DNA of 64,000 bases. Origin: an uncultured Clostridia bacterium. GTDB taxonomy: Bacteria; Bacillota; Clostridia; Oscillospirales; Oscillospiraceae. Positions 19,467 to 28,103 of the stretch are shown here, piece after piece (the first letter of the stretch is position 1; every line of letters starts with the position of its first letter). The stretch covers positions 34,847 through 98,846 of the forward strand of contig CAMGRL010000002.1 of assembly GCA_946061515.1 (NCBI GenBank), read 5' to 3'. A program made the position numbers and the translations under genes. The notes beneath the pieces are model-generated. The model did not search any database. It was not told the origin of the DNA and saw only the letters and a list, made by a program, of their open reading frames with translations.

Positions 19467-20855
19467 TTACGGTTTATCATTTGTTGTATCAAAATATTCC
19501 TTTATCGCGTCTGCCCAACCGTTCTGGAAAAAACCGCACGCTCTCAAGTCAGGGGCAAGGTAATCTTCCCCGGCGCTTCCTGAGGCCGACGCTCTGCACC
19601 CTCCGCAGCAGCGGAGTCTGTACTTGCAGCTGCGGCACTTTGCATTGTGCTGCAGATACGCATCAAGCCGTCTGTCTGCATACCGCATATATTCCGAGTT
19701 GCTGAGGATCTCCCTGAGCGGGATTTGAAAAAGATTCGGAAACTGCTTTTCGATCGCTGTCCCGGCCATGGACATGCAGGGCAGTATATTTCCCTGGGGG
19801 CTGATATACAATTCTCTCCGAATATGCGCGCATAAGAGCTGGTGTGCTTCGCCGCCCTCAGCGCAATTATGCTCAAAGGGTACAAAACATTTTTTCTCAT
19901 CCTTCATGTACGCAAACATTCCGTCAAGCATCAGGCTCATGGGTGCGCCCTCTGCGAAAAACACCGGAATATATTTCATATAGATCCCGAAACACTCGTC
20001 GTCATCCAGATACTCACTGCGCTCATTAAGCCATTCGCCGGCCGGGCTGGTATTGTTCACCTTCAGGCCGGAACAGCCGAGCTGCGCGAGCAATTGTACG
20101 CTTTCGCGCAGAGTCCCGGCATTCCGGCGGTTAAGGCACATGGCTGCCGAGGTTTTGAAGCCCCTGTCCCGGCATATCTGAAAGGCCTCTATGACCCGTC
20201 TCTCCGCGCCTTCAAGTCCCCGCAGCCAGTCATGGCAGCCTGCGCCGTCAAAGCTGATCTGAAGCTGCGGATGTATTCCGCGTGCCTCAAACCCATCCAG
20301 CAGTGCGTCATTCACCAGCATCCCGTTGGTGAAAAGCGTGGTCAGCTTTATGTTTTTTTCACACAGCGCGTCTACGATTTTCCAGAAATCGCGCCGTACA
20401 AGCGGCTCTCCGCCGGTCAGAGAGACTTTTCCCACACCGCATTCTGCCAATTGGTCGATGATCTTCAGGCAGTCCCCATACCCCAGCTCACCCAATGCGC
20501 CCCCAGGGGCGGACATGAAGCAATGCCTGCACCGAAGATTGCAGTTTCCGGTAACAGACCATTGTGCCGATTCCTTAAACCGGGCAGGATACTGCCGGTA
20601 CCGCTGTCTTTCTTCCAGTGTACATTTTTCTGTGCACTCGCTGACTACGCCGGAGTCGATATACTCGTTCAGCATGCGGCGCTGAACCTCATTCAACGCA
20701 GCATCGGAAAACGCATATTCGCCGTCGCAATGGAACAACAGCAGAAATCGGTCGCGGCTGAGAAACGTGACATCATTGGACTTCAGCTCTACAAGTGCAT
20801 ACGGCAGACGCTGCCAACCCCGCAGGGCAAAGCTCCGTGAAAGAATATACTTCAT
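19467..20855 (-). CDS. Radical SAM/SPASM peptide maturase (Nif11-peptide-associated type)
   Basis: 462 aa; CNLRCRHC (CxxxCxxC), GGEPLVRRDFW, C-terminal SPASM-type Cys cluster (LPCMSM...CRSCKYRLRCCGGC...C); ~100-aa N-terminal extension that could be a RiPP recognition domain. Confidence 0.88.
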   Translation of the reverse strand: MKYILSRSFALRGWQRLPYALVELKSNDVTFLSRDRFLLLFHCDGEYAFSDAALNEVQRRMLNEYIDSGVVSECTEKCTLEERQRYRQYPARFKESAQWSVTGNCNLRCRHCFMSAPGGALGELGYGDCLKIIDQLAECGVGKVSLTGGEPLVRRDFWKIVDALCEKNIKLTTLFTNGMLVNDALLDGFEARGIHPQLQISFDGAGCHDWLRGLEGAERRVIEAFQICRDRGFKTSAAMCLNRRNAGTLRESVQLLAQLGCSGLKVNNTSPAGEWLNERSEYLDDDECFGIYMKYIPVFFAEGAPMSLMLDGMFAYMKDEKKCFVPFEHNCAEGGEAHQLLCAHIRRELYISPQGNILPCMSMAGTAIEKQFPNLFQIPLREILSNSEYMRYADRRLDAYLQHNAKCRSCKYRLRCCGGCRASASGSAGEDYLAPDLRACGFFQNGWADAIKEYFDTTNDKP

Positions 20856-20856
20856 T

Positions 20857-21216
20857 TCACATGGACATAAAGGTTGAGCCTACAGTTGCGGGTGAAGTCT
20901 GCGCGGTACACCATATACCTGTCTCAACCGACGCGGCACAGGTGTCCCGATTCTGTACCGTCGAAGTGCAGACGCCGGCGTGGCTCGTGACAGCCTCCAG
21001 CTCAAGCGCGTCGTTATCACCGCACTCGGTCATGGCCGTCTCGAGCTGCTTTGCGTCAAAATCATATCCCAGCTTGCGCGCAGCGGCCGCTGCGCTTTCA
21101 ATCCGTTCGGCGCGGGTCATTTCCCGGCCGGCAGGCATAAGCTCCTTCAATTTGGTCCTCAGTTCCTCGTTGAAATTCACGTCAAAAAGAAACACTTTTG
21201 CATTATCCAGTGACAT
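20857..21216 (-). CDS. Nif11-like leader RiPP precursor candidate
   Basis: 119 aa; MSLDNAKVFLFDVNFNEELRTKLKEL...AAAAARKLGYDFDAKQLETA...LELEAVTSHAG then VCTSTVQNRDTCAASVETGIWCTAQTSPATVGSTFMSM; RBS taaggaggg; 1-nt gap to rSAM start. Confidence 0.7.
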   Translation of the reverse strand: MSLDNAKVFLFDVNFNEELRTKLKELMPAGREMTRAERIESAAAAARKLGYDFDAKQLETAMTECGDNDALELEAVTSHAGVCTSTVQNRDTCAASVETGIWCTAQTSPATVGSTFMSM

Positions 21217-21272
21217 ATTTTCCCTCCTTAAATGTCATTTTTGTTAAAATGTCGGGTATCTCAAAGCGCCAG

Positions 21273-21310
21273 AATAACCGTGACGGGTTTTAAGGCCCAG
21301 CACGGTTATT
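21273..21310 (-). terminator. Terminator separating the VOC/mutarotase operon from the RiPP unit
   Basis: aataaccgtg...cacggttatt inverted repeat. Confidence 0.5.
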
Positions 21311-21332
21311 CGTATATTATGGTTTTTCCGTA

Positions 21333-21830
21333 TTACTTATCTTTGGTTTCCTGCGCTTCAAGCTTGGCCACTTCCTCAAAATTGGTCACCTCGATCATGG
21401 TGCCAAGTTTATCGTTCGTATTGAAGAAGCCCCACTTGAGCGCGGGATGTCTGGAATTTGGCCCGGTCTGAATCATCTGAACTCCGTTTTCGTTCAGATG
21501 TTTCTCGAAGGCATCGAAATTGTCGGTATCAAAGGCCACATGGTGGAGTCCTTCGCCATGCTCATCGAGGAAGTCGGTCAGCGCTGATCTATCGTTATAA
21601 GGCTGTAAAATCTCAAACTCAATTCCATTCATCTGGTACAGAGCCGCCCGCTGATAGAAGTCCCTCTCCTCGCCCAGATAGTACTTGGGTCCGGGCGCCG
21701 AGGGAGATTTTTCGATCACCCGGCTTGGCTCAGCGCCAAGTAAAATCCTGAATTGTTCCATGGTCTTATCCAAGTCCCTTACCACCAGGCCGACCTGGAC
21801 AAGTTTTGGTTTAGAATATACTTCGCTCAT
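21333..21830 (-). CDS. VOC family (glyoxalase/epimerase-like) protein
   Basis: 165 aa; LVQVGLVVRDLDKTMEQFRILLGAEP, GEGLHHVAFDTDNFDAF. Confidence 0.85.
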   Translation of the reverse strand: MSEVYSKPKLVQVGLVVRDLDKTMEQFRILLGAEPSRVIEKSPSAPGPKYYLGEERDFYQRAALYQMNGIEFEILQPYNDRSALTDFLDEHGEGLHHVAFDTDNFDAFEKHLNENGVQMIQTGPNSRHPALKWGFFNTNDKLGTMIEVTNFEEVAKLEAQETKDK

Positions 21831-21837
21831 ATCCGTT

Positions 21838-22161
21838 TCACTCCATCAGCCAAATCATTTTCCATACTTTGGGTTTGCCGTCCTTGTCCAGATCCATGCC
21901 CGACAAGCCTTCCATATTTTCATTCCATTTTGCCAGAATATCCCTGTGCTGCTCATATACTTCGCTCTTTCTCTCAGCGCCAAGGTATTCATAATAGCCT
22001 ATGGTATCCTCACCATTGGCCCAGATCGAATAGTTGCGCATACCCGCGGCGCGCATCAGCTCCTCCATCTCCGGATGAGTCTGGTACATCTCATTGTGTT
22101 TTCTGGCATATTCTTCAAGCTTCCCGGGGGTTACATGCCCTTTCCAGCAAAATCTTTCCAT
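21838..22161 (-). CDS. L-rhamnose mutarotase family protein
   Basis: 107 aa; RFCWKGHVTPGKLEEYARKHNEMYQTHPEMEELMRAAGMRNYSIW. Confidence 0.85.
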   Translation of the reverse strand: MERFCWKGHVTPGKLEEYARKHNEMYQTHPEMEELMRAAGMRNYSIWANGEDTIGYYEYLGAERKSEVYEQHRDILAKWNENMEGLSGMDLDKDGKPKVWKMIWLME

Positions 22162-22176
22162 ATTCTCTCCCTGCCC

Positions 22177-23136
22177 TCAGATGTGAAGGACCTTTGACGT
22201 CAGCAAATCATAAATTGCGGGAACATTGTTCTCCCGGCGGAGCTTCTTGAACTCATCCCGGGGCAAGCTCTTTGCAATTTCCCACATACCCAGCGTGCGG
22301 CGCACAGAAACCTTGGTGGCCTCAATGCCATCCATACGCGGCGGCCAGATGTCAAGCACATAGTTGCCATCATAGCCCACATCCTGAAGCTGCATGAAAA
22401 ACTCCAGTGTGCGCCACACCGTGATGCTGCCGATCAGGAAATCGTCATCTGTTTTGCCGTAGCAGTCGCTGAGATGGACATGAAACAGCCGTTTATACCG
22501 GTCGATCAGGGCGACGCTTTCTGCCGGATTTTCTCCCGCGACCAGAGCATGACCGTAATCCAGAATGATCCCCAGATTAGGAAGGTTAACCTCATTGCAG
22601 ATGGTGAGGGCCTTGGGCGCGGTCGAAACATATTGGTAAATGTGGGGATCGGCCGGCTTGTATTCAATCGTCACATTGACATCACTGCGGTACGAAGCGA
22701 TCTCATGCAGCCCCTCAACCAGCCAGCCATACCGTTCGGCATAGTCGTCTTCAAAAGGATAATCGTAGCCGTCGTGGGCCAGCCACAGCATAATATCGAC
22801 CCCGCCGATCTCCTTACAAAAGTCCATCGCCTTCTTGGATCTCTCCACAAATTCGCGGCGGAGCCCCGGGTCCCGGCTTGTCAGCGTGCCTTTTGCGAAA
22901 CGGGGTTGCGAATATGTATCAACAACGATAGTGCCGGGTTCGATCCCGTATTGTCCCATATAGCGGCGGCGCTCCAGCGGATCCACCGCAGGATCATATG
23001 TCACAGGAATTGCGTTGACATACGCAATGTCACGGAGTATTTCCAACTGCCGCTCGAAAGGGATATCCTCCTTGTAGTTTTTCATAAAACGATCGTTGCA
23101 GGAGGAAAAGGCAGACCGTGAGGCCTCTATTTTCAT
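22177..23136 (-). CDS. Sugar phosphate isomerase/epimerase (AP endonuclease 2-type TIM barrel)
   Basis: VNVTIEYKPADPHIYQ, GIILDYGHALVAGENPAESVALI, FHVHLSDCYGKTDDD; start MKIEASRSAF at 23136. Confidence 0.85.
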   Translation of the reverse strand: MKIEASRSAFSSCNDRFMKNYKEDIPFERQLEILRDIAYVNAIPVTYDPAVDPLERRRYMGQYGIEPGTIVVDTYSQPRFAKGTLTSRDPGLRREFVERSKKAMDFCKEIGGVDIMLWLAHDGYDYPFEDDYAERYGWLVEGLHEIASYRSDVNVTIEYKPADPHIYQYVSTAPKALTICNEVNLPNLGIILDYGHALVAGENPAESVALIDRYKRLFHVHLSDCYGKTDDDFLIGSITVWRTLEFFMQLQDVGYDGNYVLDIWPPRMDGIEATKVSVRRTLGMWEIAKSLPRDEFKKLRRENNVPAIYDLLTSKVLHI

Positions 23137-23326
23137 GGTGTGTTGGTCTCCTTTCTTCTTTTGTAAACGCTGAATAAATCGCCTGCGGCGTCTCCCGGAA
23201 AATTTTCGCCCTGATTTCGTCACTTTTTCTTGCAATACACAAAGTGTTCCTGCAAAAAAGTGCCATCATCAGAACGCAAATTTTCTCGCGATCCGCTCCT
23301 GCCGATTTAATCATCGTTTACTTTTG

Positions 23327-23362
23327 GAGAGAGCCTGTGTTGTGGTAGACCTAGGCTCTCTT
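23327..23362. terminator. Hairpin between sugar isomerase leader and TRAP dctP
   Basis: gagagagcct...aggctctct inverted repeat; no strong T tract on the minus strand. Confidence 0.4.
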
Positions 23363-23384
23363 AAACTATTGCAAGCCGGTTTTC

Positions 23385-24464
23385 TCAGCCCTTGTGCTCG
23401 ATGATCAGGTTGAGCATGGAGACTGCTTCATCGCCCAGCGTGGCCACCTTCTCGGTCCAGTATTCAGAGAACATCTCAACGATTGCGGCCTTGGATTCAT
23501 CATCAAACTCGTTGAAGGTGGTTCCCTTTTCAGCGAAGTCGGCCAGGAACTGGTCTTCACGGGCGGCGCACTCGGTACGCTCCTCCACAGTGATATCCGC
23601 AAGAGCGGAGAGCATGATCTCCTTGTATTCGGGAGCAAGATTGGCCCAGAACGCTTCATTCGCTACAATGCTGTTGGCGCTGAACATGTGGCGGGAACCC
23701 AGCAGATAGGGGCACAGCTGGTAGTAGCCGGTGGAGTACAGGTTCTGCAGGGGGCATTCAACCGCGCTGATAACGCCAGTCTCCATTGCGGTATAGGCAT
23801 CAGAGAAGGACATGGTCTCGCACTTGAAGCCGAGCATCTGCAGGGTATCCAGGTAAGTCTGGATGTTGGGGGAGCGGATAATTACATTCTTGGCCGTGTC
23901 CAGAGAAGTGATCTCATCTTCGGAGATGATGTAGCGGAAGCCGCAGTAGAAGTAGTTCAGCACTTCAATGCCCGCGTTGCTGCACTTTTCGTTAAACCAC
24001 TGTCCCACCTCGCCGTCCAGGATCCAGTCAGCTTCCTCGTAGCTGCTGTACAGCATGGGAAGGCTCAGCAGGCTTGCTTCGGGGACATAAGTTTCGATGT
24101 AGGAAGGCTCTGTGATCGTCAGGTCGTAAATACCGTTTACCGTACCTTCCAGAAGCTCCTCATAGTTGCCAAGAGCGCCGGAATCCGTGTAGTCAAAGGT
24201 AATTTTGCCGCCGGACTGCTCTTCAACTGCGGCGATCCATTTCTGCGCATACTCGCTTTCGATGTTGGCGTTTGCGTTGGGGGTCGCGAAAACGATGGTG
24301 ACAGGGTCAAGAGCGTCAAGGCCGCCCTCTGCGGGAGCTTCGTTGGTAGCGGGGGCTTCGCTGGCCGCGGGAGCCTTTTCTTCATTCGCGGGAGCCGCGC
24401 TGCCGCAGGCACACAATGCAAAGATCATGCAGAGTGCAAGTACAATTGCCAGGGTTTTTTTCAC
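23385..24464 (-). CDS. TRAP transporter substrate-binding protein (DctP-like lipoprotein)
   Basis: GTG start with ggagg RBS; VKKTLAIVLALCMIFALCACGS lipoprotein signal; DctP-like body. Confidence 0.9.
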   Translation of the reverse strand: MKKTLAIVLALCMIFALCACGSAAPANEEKAPAASEAPATNEAPAEGGLDALDPVTIVFATPNANANIESEYAQKWIAAVEEQSGGKITFDYTDSGALGNYEELLEGTVNGIYDLTITEPSYIETYVPEASLLSLPMLYSSYEEADWILDGEVGQWFNEKCSNAGIEVLNYFYCGFRYIISEDEITSLDTAKNVIIRSPNIQTYLDTLQMLGFKCETMSFSDAYTAMETGVISAVECPLQNLYSTGYYQLCPYLLGSRHMFSANSIVANEAFWANLAPEYKEIMLSALADITVEERTECAAREDQFLADFAEKGTTFNEFDDESKAAIVEMFSEYWTEKVATLGDEAVSMLNLIIEHKG

Positions 24465-24554
24465 TTTTGGTTCCTCCTTGTTTTTTTGTGTTTGTTTATT
24501 ACTTATACCGCTCAAAGGCGGAAAAGCTCCGGGTATGTGGTCTCTGCCAGCCGA

Positions 24555-25832
24555 TCATCCATAGATCAGGCCGGGAAGACCGCTTGCAATGCCGGGAATC
24601 AGCATGATCAGGATGATAATTACTATCAGCGCAATCATAAAGGGAATAACCGGTTTGACCATCTTGCTGATGGGTGTTCCATCTATTCCGGAGATGACGA
24701 AGAGCATGGAGCCGACCGGAGGAGTCATGCCGCCGGACATGATCGCGATCATGAAGATAATGGAAAACTGCATCATATCAATTCCCATAGCGTTGACCAC
24801 AGGGACAAAAATCGGCGTTAGCAGGAGCATCGTCGCCGTTCCGTCAACAAAGCAGCCTGCGACAATGCAAACCACCGCGCAGAACGCCATTACGCCAAAC
24901 TGGCTGGTGATGTTATTCTCCAAAAAGGCCGCGATGCTGGCCGTCACTCCCTCCCGGGCAAGCATATAGCTGAAAATGGAAGAAATGGCAATGAGAGAAA
25001 TGGGGCCTACAGCCGCCAGTATGCCTTCCCTCAGGGATTCCCACAAATCACGGATACGCAGCTTTTTTACAGCAAAGCCATAGATAATGCCATAAACCGT
25101 TGCAATAACGCCGCACTCTGTAGCGGTGAACAGTCCGCCCAGAATACCGCCGATAATGATCACCGGCATCAGAAGGGCCCACACGGCCTTCTTGAACGTA
25201 TTCCAGACATGTTTAAAGCCCTGAAAAGGGATCTTCGGGATATTGTGTTTTCTGGCATAACGGACAGAGACGATCATATAAGCCACGCCAAGACAAATCC
25301 CCGGGACTATTCCGGCGGTAAAGAGCTGGCCGATGTCCAGGCCCGCCGCGGTAGCATAAACGATCATAATGATGCTGGGTGGGATGATCGGTCCAATGCC
25401 TGAAGCCGATACAACAATTGCCGAGGCCATTCCCTCATCATATCCGCCTTTTTTCAATGCTCTGAGACATATTGCGCCGAGGGCGGACGCGTCGGCGTTT
25501 GAAGAGCCGGAAATACCGGCCATAAGCATACCGGCCAGCTCGACCGTACATGCAAGTCCGCCGCGAACCCAGCCGATAACCGCGTTGGCAAAATCAACGA
25601 TGGCCTCTGTTATTCCTGTCCTTTCCATCACCTGACCGGCCAGCATGAAAAACGGAATAGCCATAAGGGCAAAGCTGTCGACCGCGCTGAACATTTTCTG
25701 CCCCATCACCATGTTGGGGATCGCGCCGTTCTGAAGCAGCCAGACGACAGGCGGGATACCCAGGCACAGAATAATGGGCGCGCCGATCAAGAGCAGCACT
25801 ACAAATATAATAATGCAGACCCAAAGTATCAT
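24555..25832 (-). CDS. TRAP transporter large permease (DctM-like)
   Basis: MILWVCIIIFVVLLLIGAPIILCLGIP...GISGSSNADASALGAICLRALKKGGYDEGMASAIVVSASGIGPIIPPSIIMIVYAT. Confidence 0.94.
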   Translation of the reverse strand: MILWVCIIIFVVLLLIGAPIILCLGIPPVVWLLQNGAIPNMVMGQKMFSAVDSFALMAIPFFMLAGQVMERTGITEAIVDFANAVIGWVRGGLACTVELAGMLMAGISGSSNADASALGAICLRALKKGGYDEGMASAIVVSASGIGPIIPPSIIMIVYATAAGLDIGQLFTAGIVPGICLGVAYMIVSVRYARKHNIPKIPFQGFKHVWNTFKKAVWALLMPVIIIGGILGGLFTATECGVIATVYGIIYGFAVKKLRIRDLWESLREGILAAVGPISLIAISSIFSYMLAREGVTASIAAFLENNITSQFGVMAFCAVVCIVAGCFVDGTATMLLLTPIFVPVVNAMGIDMMQFSIIFMIAIMSGGMTPPVGSMLFVISGIDGTPISKMVKPVIPFMIALIVIIILIMLIPGIASGLPGLIYG

Positions 25833-26326
25833 TCGTCTGTCTCCTTTCCGTTCTTCAGTGATCTTAACCCGCCGAGCAATTCCATGATCTGGCCGGTCTG
25901 TACGATGAACAGTAATGCGCAGCAAACATTCTGCGCGCCATACAGTGCGTTTTTAGGAATGGCAATGCCGGGGAATACCAGTCCGACCGATTTACTGCAC
26001 AGCTCCCAGCTGAATATGAACCAGCAAATGCAGAAGAACAGGCCCAATACCCTGAAACCGATTTTCAGCCAGATATTTGCCGCCCCTTTGACCTTTTCCT
26101 GAAGAAGGTCAAAGGACATTAATATGTTCCGGTTGAACAAAGCCGGGATGCCAAGATAGGTCATCCATATGAACAATGCTCTGGATATCTGGTTTGTCCA
26201 GGTAATCGGATCGCCCAGGACATAGCGCCAGAACACTTGTGCAATGACCAGGATGACAGCCACAGCAAACATGATCGTCACAATGAACTCAACGATCCGC
26301 ATAAGTTTGTTGATAAGCTTGACCAA
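25829..26326 (-). CDS. TRAP transporter small permease (DctQ-like)
   Basis: 165 aa; YVLGDPITWTNQISRALFIWMTYLGIPALFNRNI; overlaps dctM start. Confidence 0.9.
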   Translation of the reverse strand: MVKLINKLMRIVEFIVTIMFAVAVILVIAQVFWRYVLGDPITWTNQISRALFIWMTYLGIPALFNRNILMSFDLLQEKVKGAANIWLKIGFRVLGLFFCICWFIFSWELCSKSVGLVFPGIAIPKNALYGAQNVCCALLFIVQTGQIMELLGGLRSLKNGKETDE

Positions 26327-26393
26327 GTTTCACCTCTCCAATCTGAATAAAAATTACACTGTGGTAAACACACGGCTTGTACGCATGATCCTG

Positions 26394-27842
26394 TCACTTC
26401 AAGATATTCTTGAACACAATGTTTTTGGTTTGTGTCATTGCCAAAAGGGTTTGTGTCTGGCCTTCGCGTCCCAGGCCGCTGTCTTTATTCGCTCCGTAGG
26501 GCGTGAGCAAATTGCGGTACAGGCTCTGGCCGTTGATCACAACAGAGCCCGCTTCAAGTTCAAGCGACGCTTTGAACGCGGTTCCCAGATCCTTTGTCAG
26601 AATGCAGGAACCGAGGCCGTACTTGGTGTCGTTGGCAATTTCAATTGCCTCTTCCAGCGTGTCAAAGGTCATCACCGGGAAGACCGGGCCAAACACCTCA
26701 ACATCGTGGGCAATGTCCATAGTCCGGTCAACGCCGTCCAGCACGGTAGGTCCATAAAATGCGCCCTGGCGTTTGTTCCCCAGCAGCAGCTTTGCGCCCT
26801 GTTCAATGGCCTTGTTGACTTGCGCCTCGACCCGCACCGCCGCTTTTTCGCTGATCAATGTGCCCATTGTGGTCTCCGGGTCCATGGGGTCTCCAACCTT
26901 AACGGTTTTTACCTTGGCAAGAAGTTTGTCAACAAACTCATCATGCACACTTCTGTGAACAATGAACCTCTTCGGAACCGAGCAGATCTGGCCTGCCATG
27001 TAAAACGCTCTGCATGCGGTAGCTTCGTTAACAGCATTGTCAATGTCGGCGTCCGCGCAGATGATCATGGGCGCGTTGCCGCCCAGCTCAAGGCTCTGAT
27101 ACTTCAAATTGCGGCCGCAATTTTCAGCGACTTTTTTGCCGGCGGTGGTGCTTCCGGTAAAGTTTACCCCCGCAATACGGTTATCCGCAGTGAGCCACTC
27201 GCCTACAGTCTCGCCGCGCCCGGTAATGCACTGGTACGCATAGCCGGGGAAGCCGGCCTCATACATCAGCTCGGAGAGGAGCAGAACGGTGAGCGGGTCA
27301 TCGCTGGCCGGCTTGACAATGCAGCAGTTGCCGCTGAGAAGCGCGGGAGCCACCTTCTTGGCAAACAAAGTCAGAGGAGCATTAAAGGGAATAATACCGA
27401 CAATGGTTCCGATGGGCTCCCGGATGGAGACGTCAAAGTCATTTTCCATACCGGCCTGGACGCCAAAAGGAATCGTGGTACCGCCCAGATTATTGCGGGC
27501 CGCGGAAATGAACCCTTCAATATGGGCCTTGAATCCGCCGAAGTCATTGTACGACTCTCTGTATGGCTTGCCGATCTCCTTGCACTGGATCAGCGCCAGT
27601 CGCTCATGGTTTTTGTCCTCCATAACCAGGTCAATAAACTTCTGCATCATGGCCATACGCCTGTGCAGCGGGACTTTTTTCCATTCTTTTTCTCCCTCGA
27701 CGGCTATGGTTATTGCGTCATAAACATCTTTTTCCGTCGCCGCCGGGACAGTGTCGATCACTTCGTTCGTTGCCGGATTGACAACTGCAATAACCTCGCC
27801 GTCAGATGCGTCGGCCGGCTTGCCGTTAATATACATCTTCAT
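26394..27842 (-). CDS. Aldehyde dehydrogenase family protein
   Basis: LELGGNAPMIICADADIDNAV, AFYMAGQICSVPKRFIVH catalytic Cys motif; start MKMYINGKPADAS at 27842. Confidence 0.94.
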   Translation of the reverse strand: MKMYINGKPADASDGEVIAVVNPATNEVIDTVPAATEKDVYDAITIAVEGEKEWKKVPLHRRMAMMQKFIDLVMEDKNHERLALIQCKEIGKPYRESYNDFGGFKAHIEGFISAARNNLGGTTIPFGVQAGMENDFDVSIREPIGTIVGIIPFNAPLTLFAKKVAPALLSGNCCIVKPASDDPLTVLLLSELMYEAGFPGYAYQCITGRGETVGEWLTADNRIAGVNFTGSTTAGKKVAENCGRNLKYQSLELGGNAPMIICADADIDNAVNEATACRAFYMAGQICSVPKRFIVHRSVHDEFVDKLLAKVKTVKVGDPMDPETTMGTLISEKAAVRVEAQVNKAIEQGAKLLLGNKRQGAFYGPTVLDGVDRTMDIAHDVEVFGPVFPVMTFDTLEEAIEIANDTKYGLGSCILTKDLGTAFKASLELEAGSVVINGQSLYRNLLTPYGANKDSGLGREGQTQTLLAMTQTKNIVFKNILK

Positions 27843-27933
27843 TCGTCCGATCTCCTTTTTAAGTAATATATACTGTTCATCGCGTCCACTGGTCCGCGCA
27901 TATTTTCCGTGTAAGGGATTCATCCTATTTACA

Positions 27934-27950
27934 GCAATCATCGTGCCAAC
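27934..27950 (-). promoter_or_regulatory. Sigma-54 promoter candidate upstream of ALDH-TRAP operon
   Basis: Reverse strand TTGGCACGATGATTGC, exact TGGCACG-N4-TTGC consensus. Confidence 0.82.
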
Positions 27951-28103
27951 TTTTCTTTTGACTGTGCGGATCAACTTTGTGCCGTTTTTTCGCTGTAAAA
28001 TCAGAAAGGCCGGGCAGTATCCGAGCCGCATTCAGATACTGCCCTGCCTTTCTGTGTCCGCAACACCTTTACAACTATGTAACATTATTTTACTATCTTT
28101 CTG

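Noticed and set aside
23252-23265. Fourth sigma-54-like site (reverse strand TGGCACTTTTTTGC)
   Set aside because: GG-GC spacing is 9 nt rather than 10; one base short of consensus, so not called
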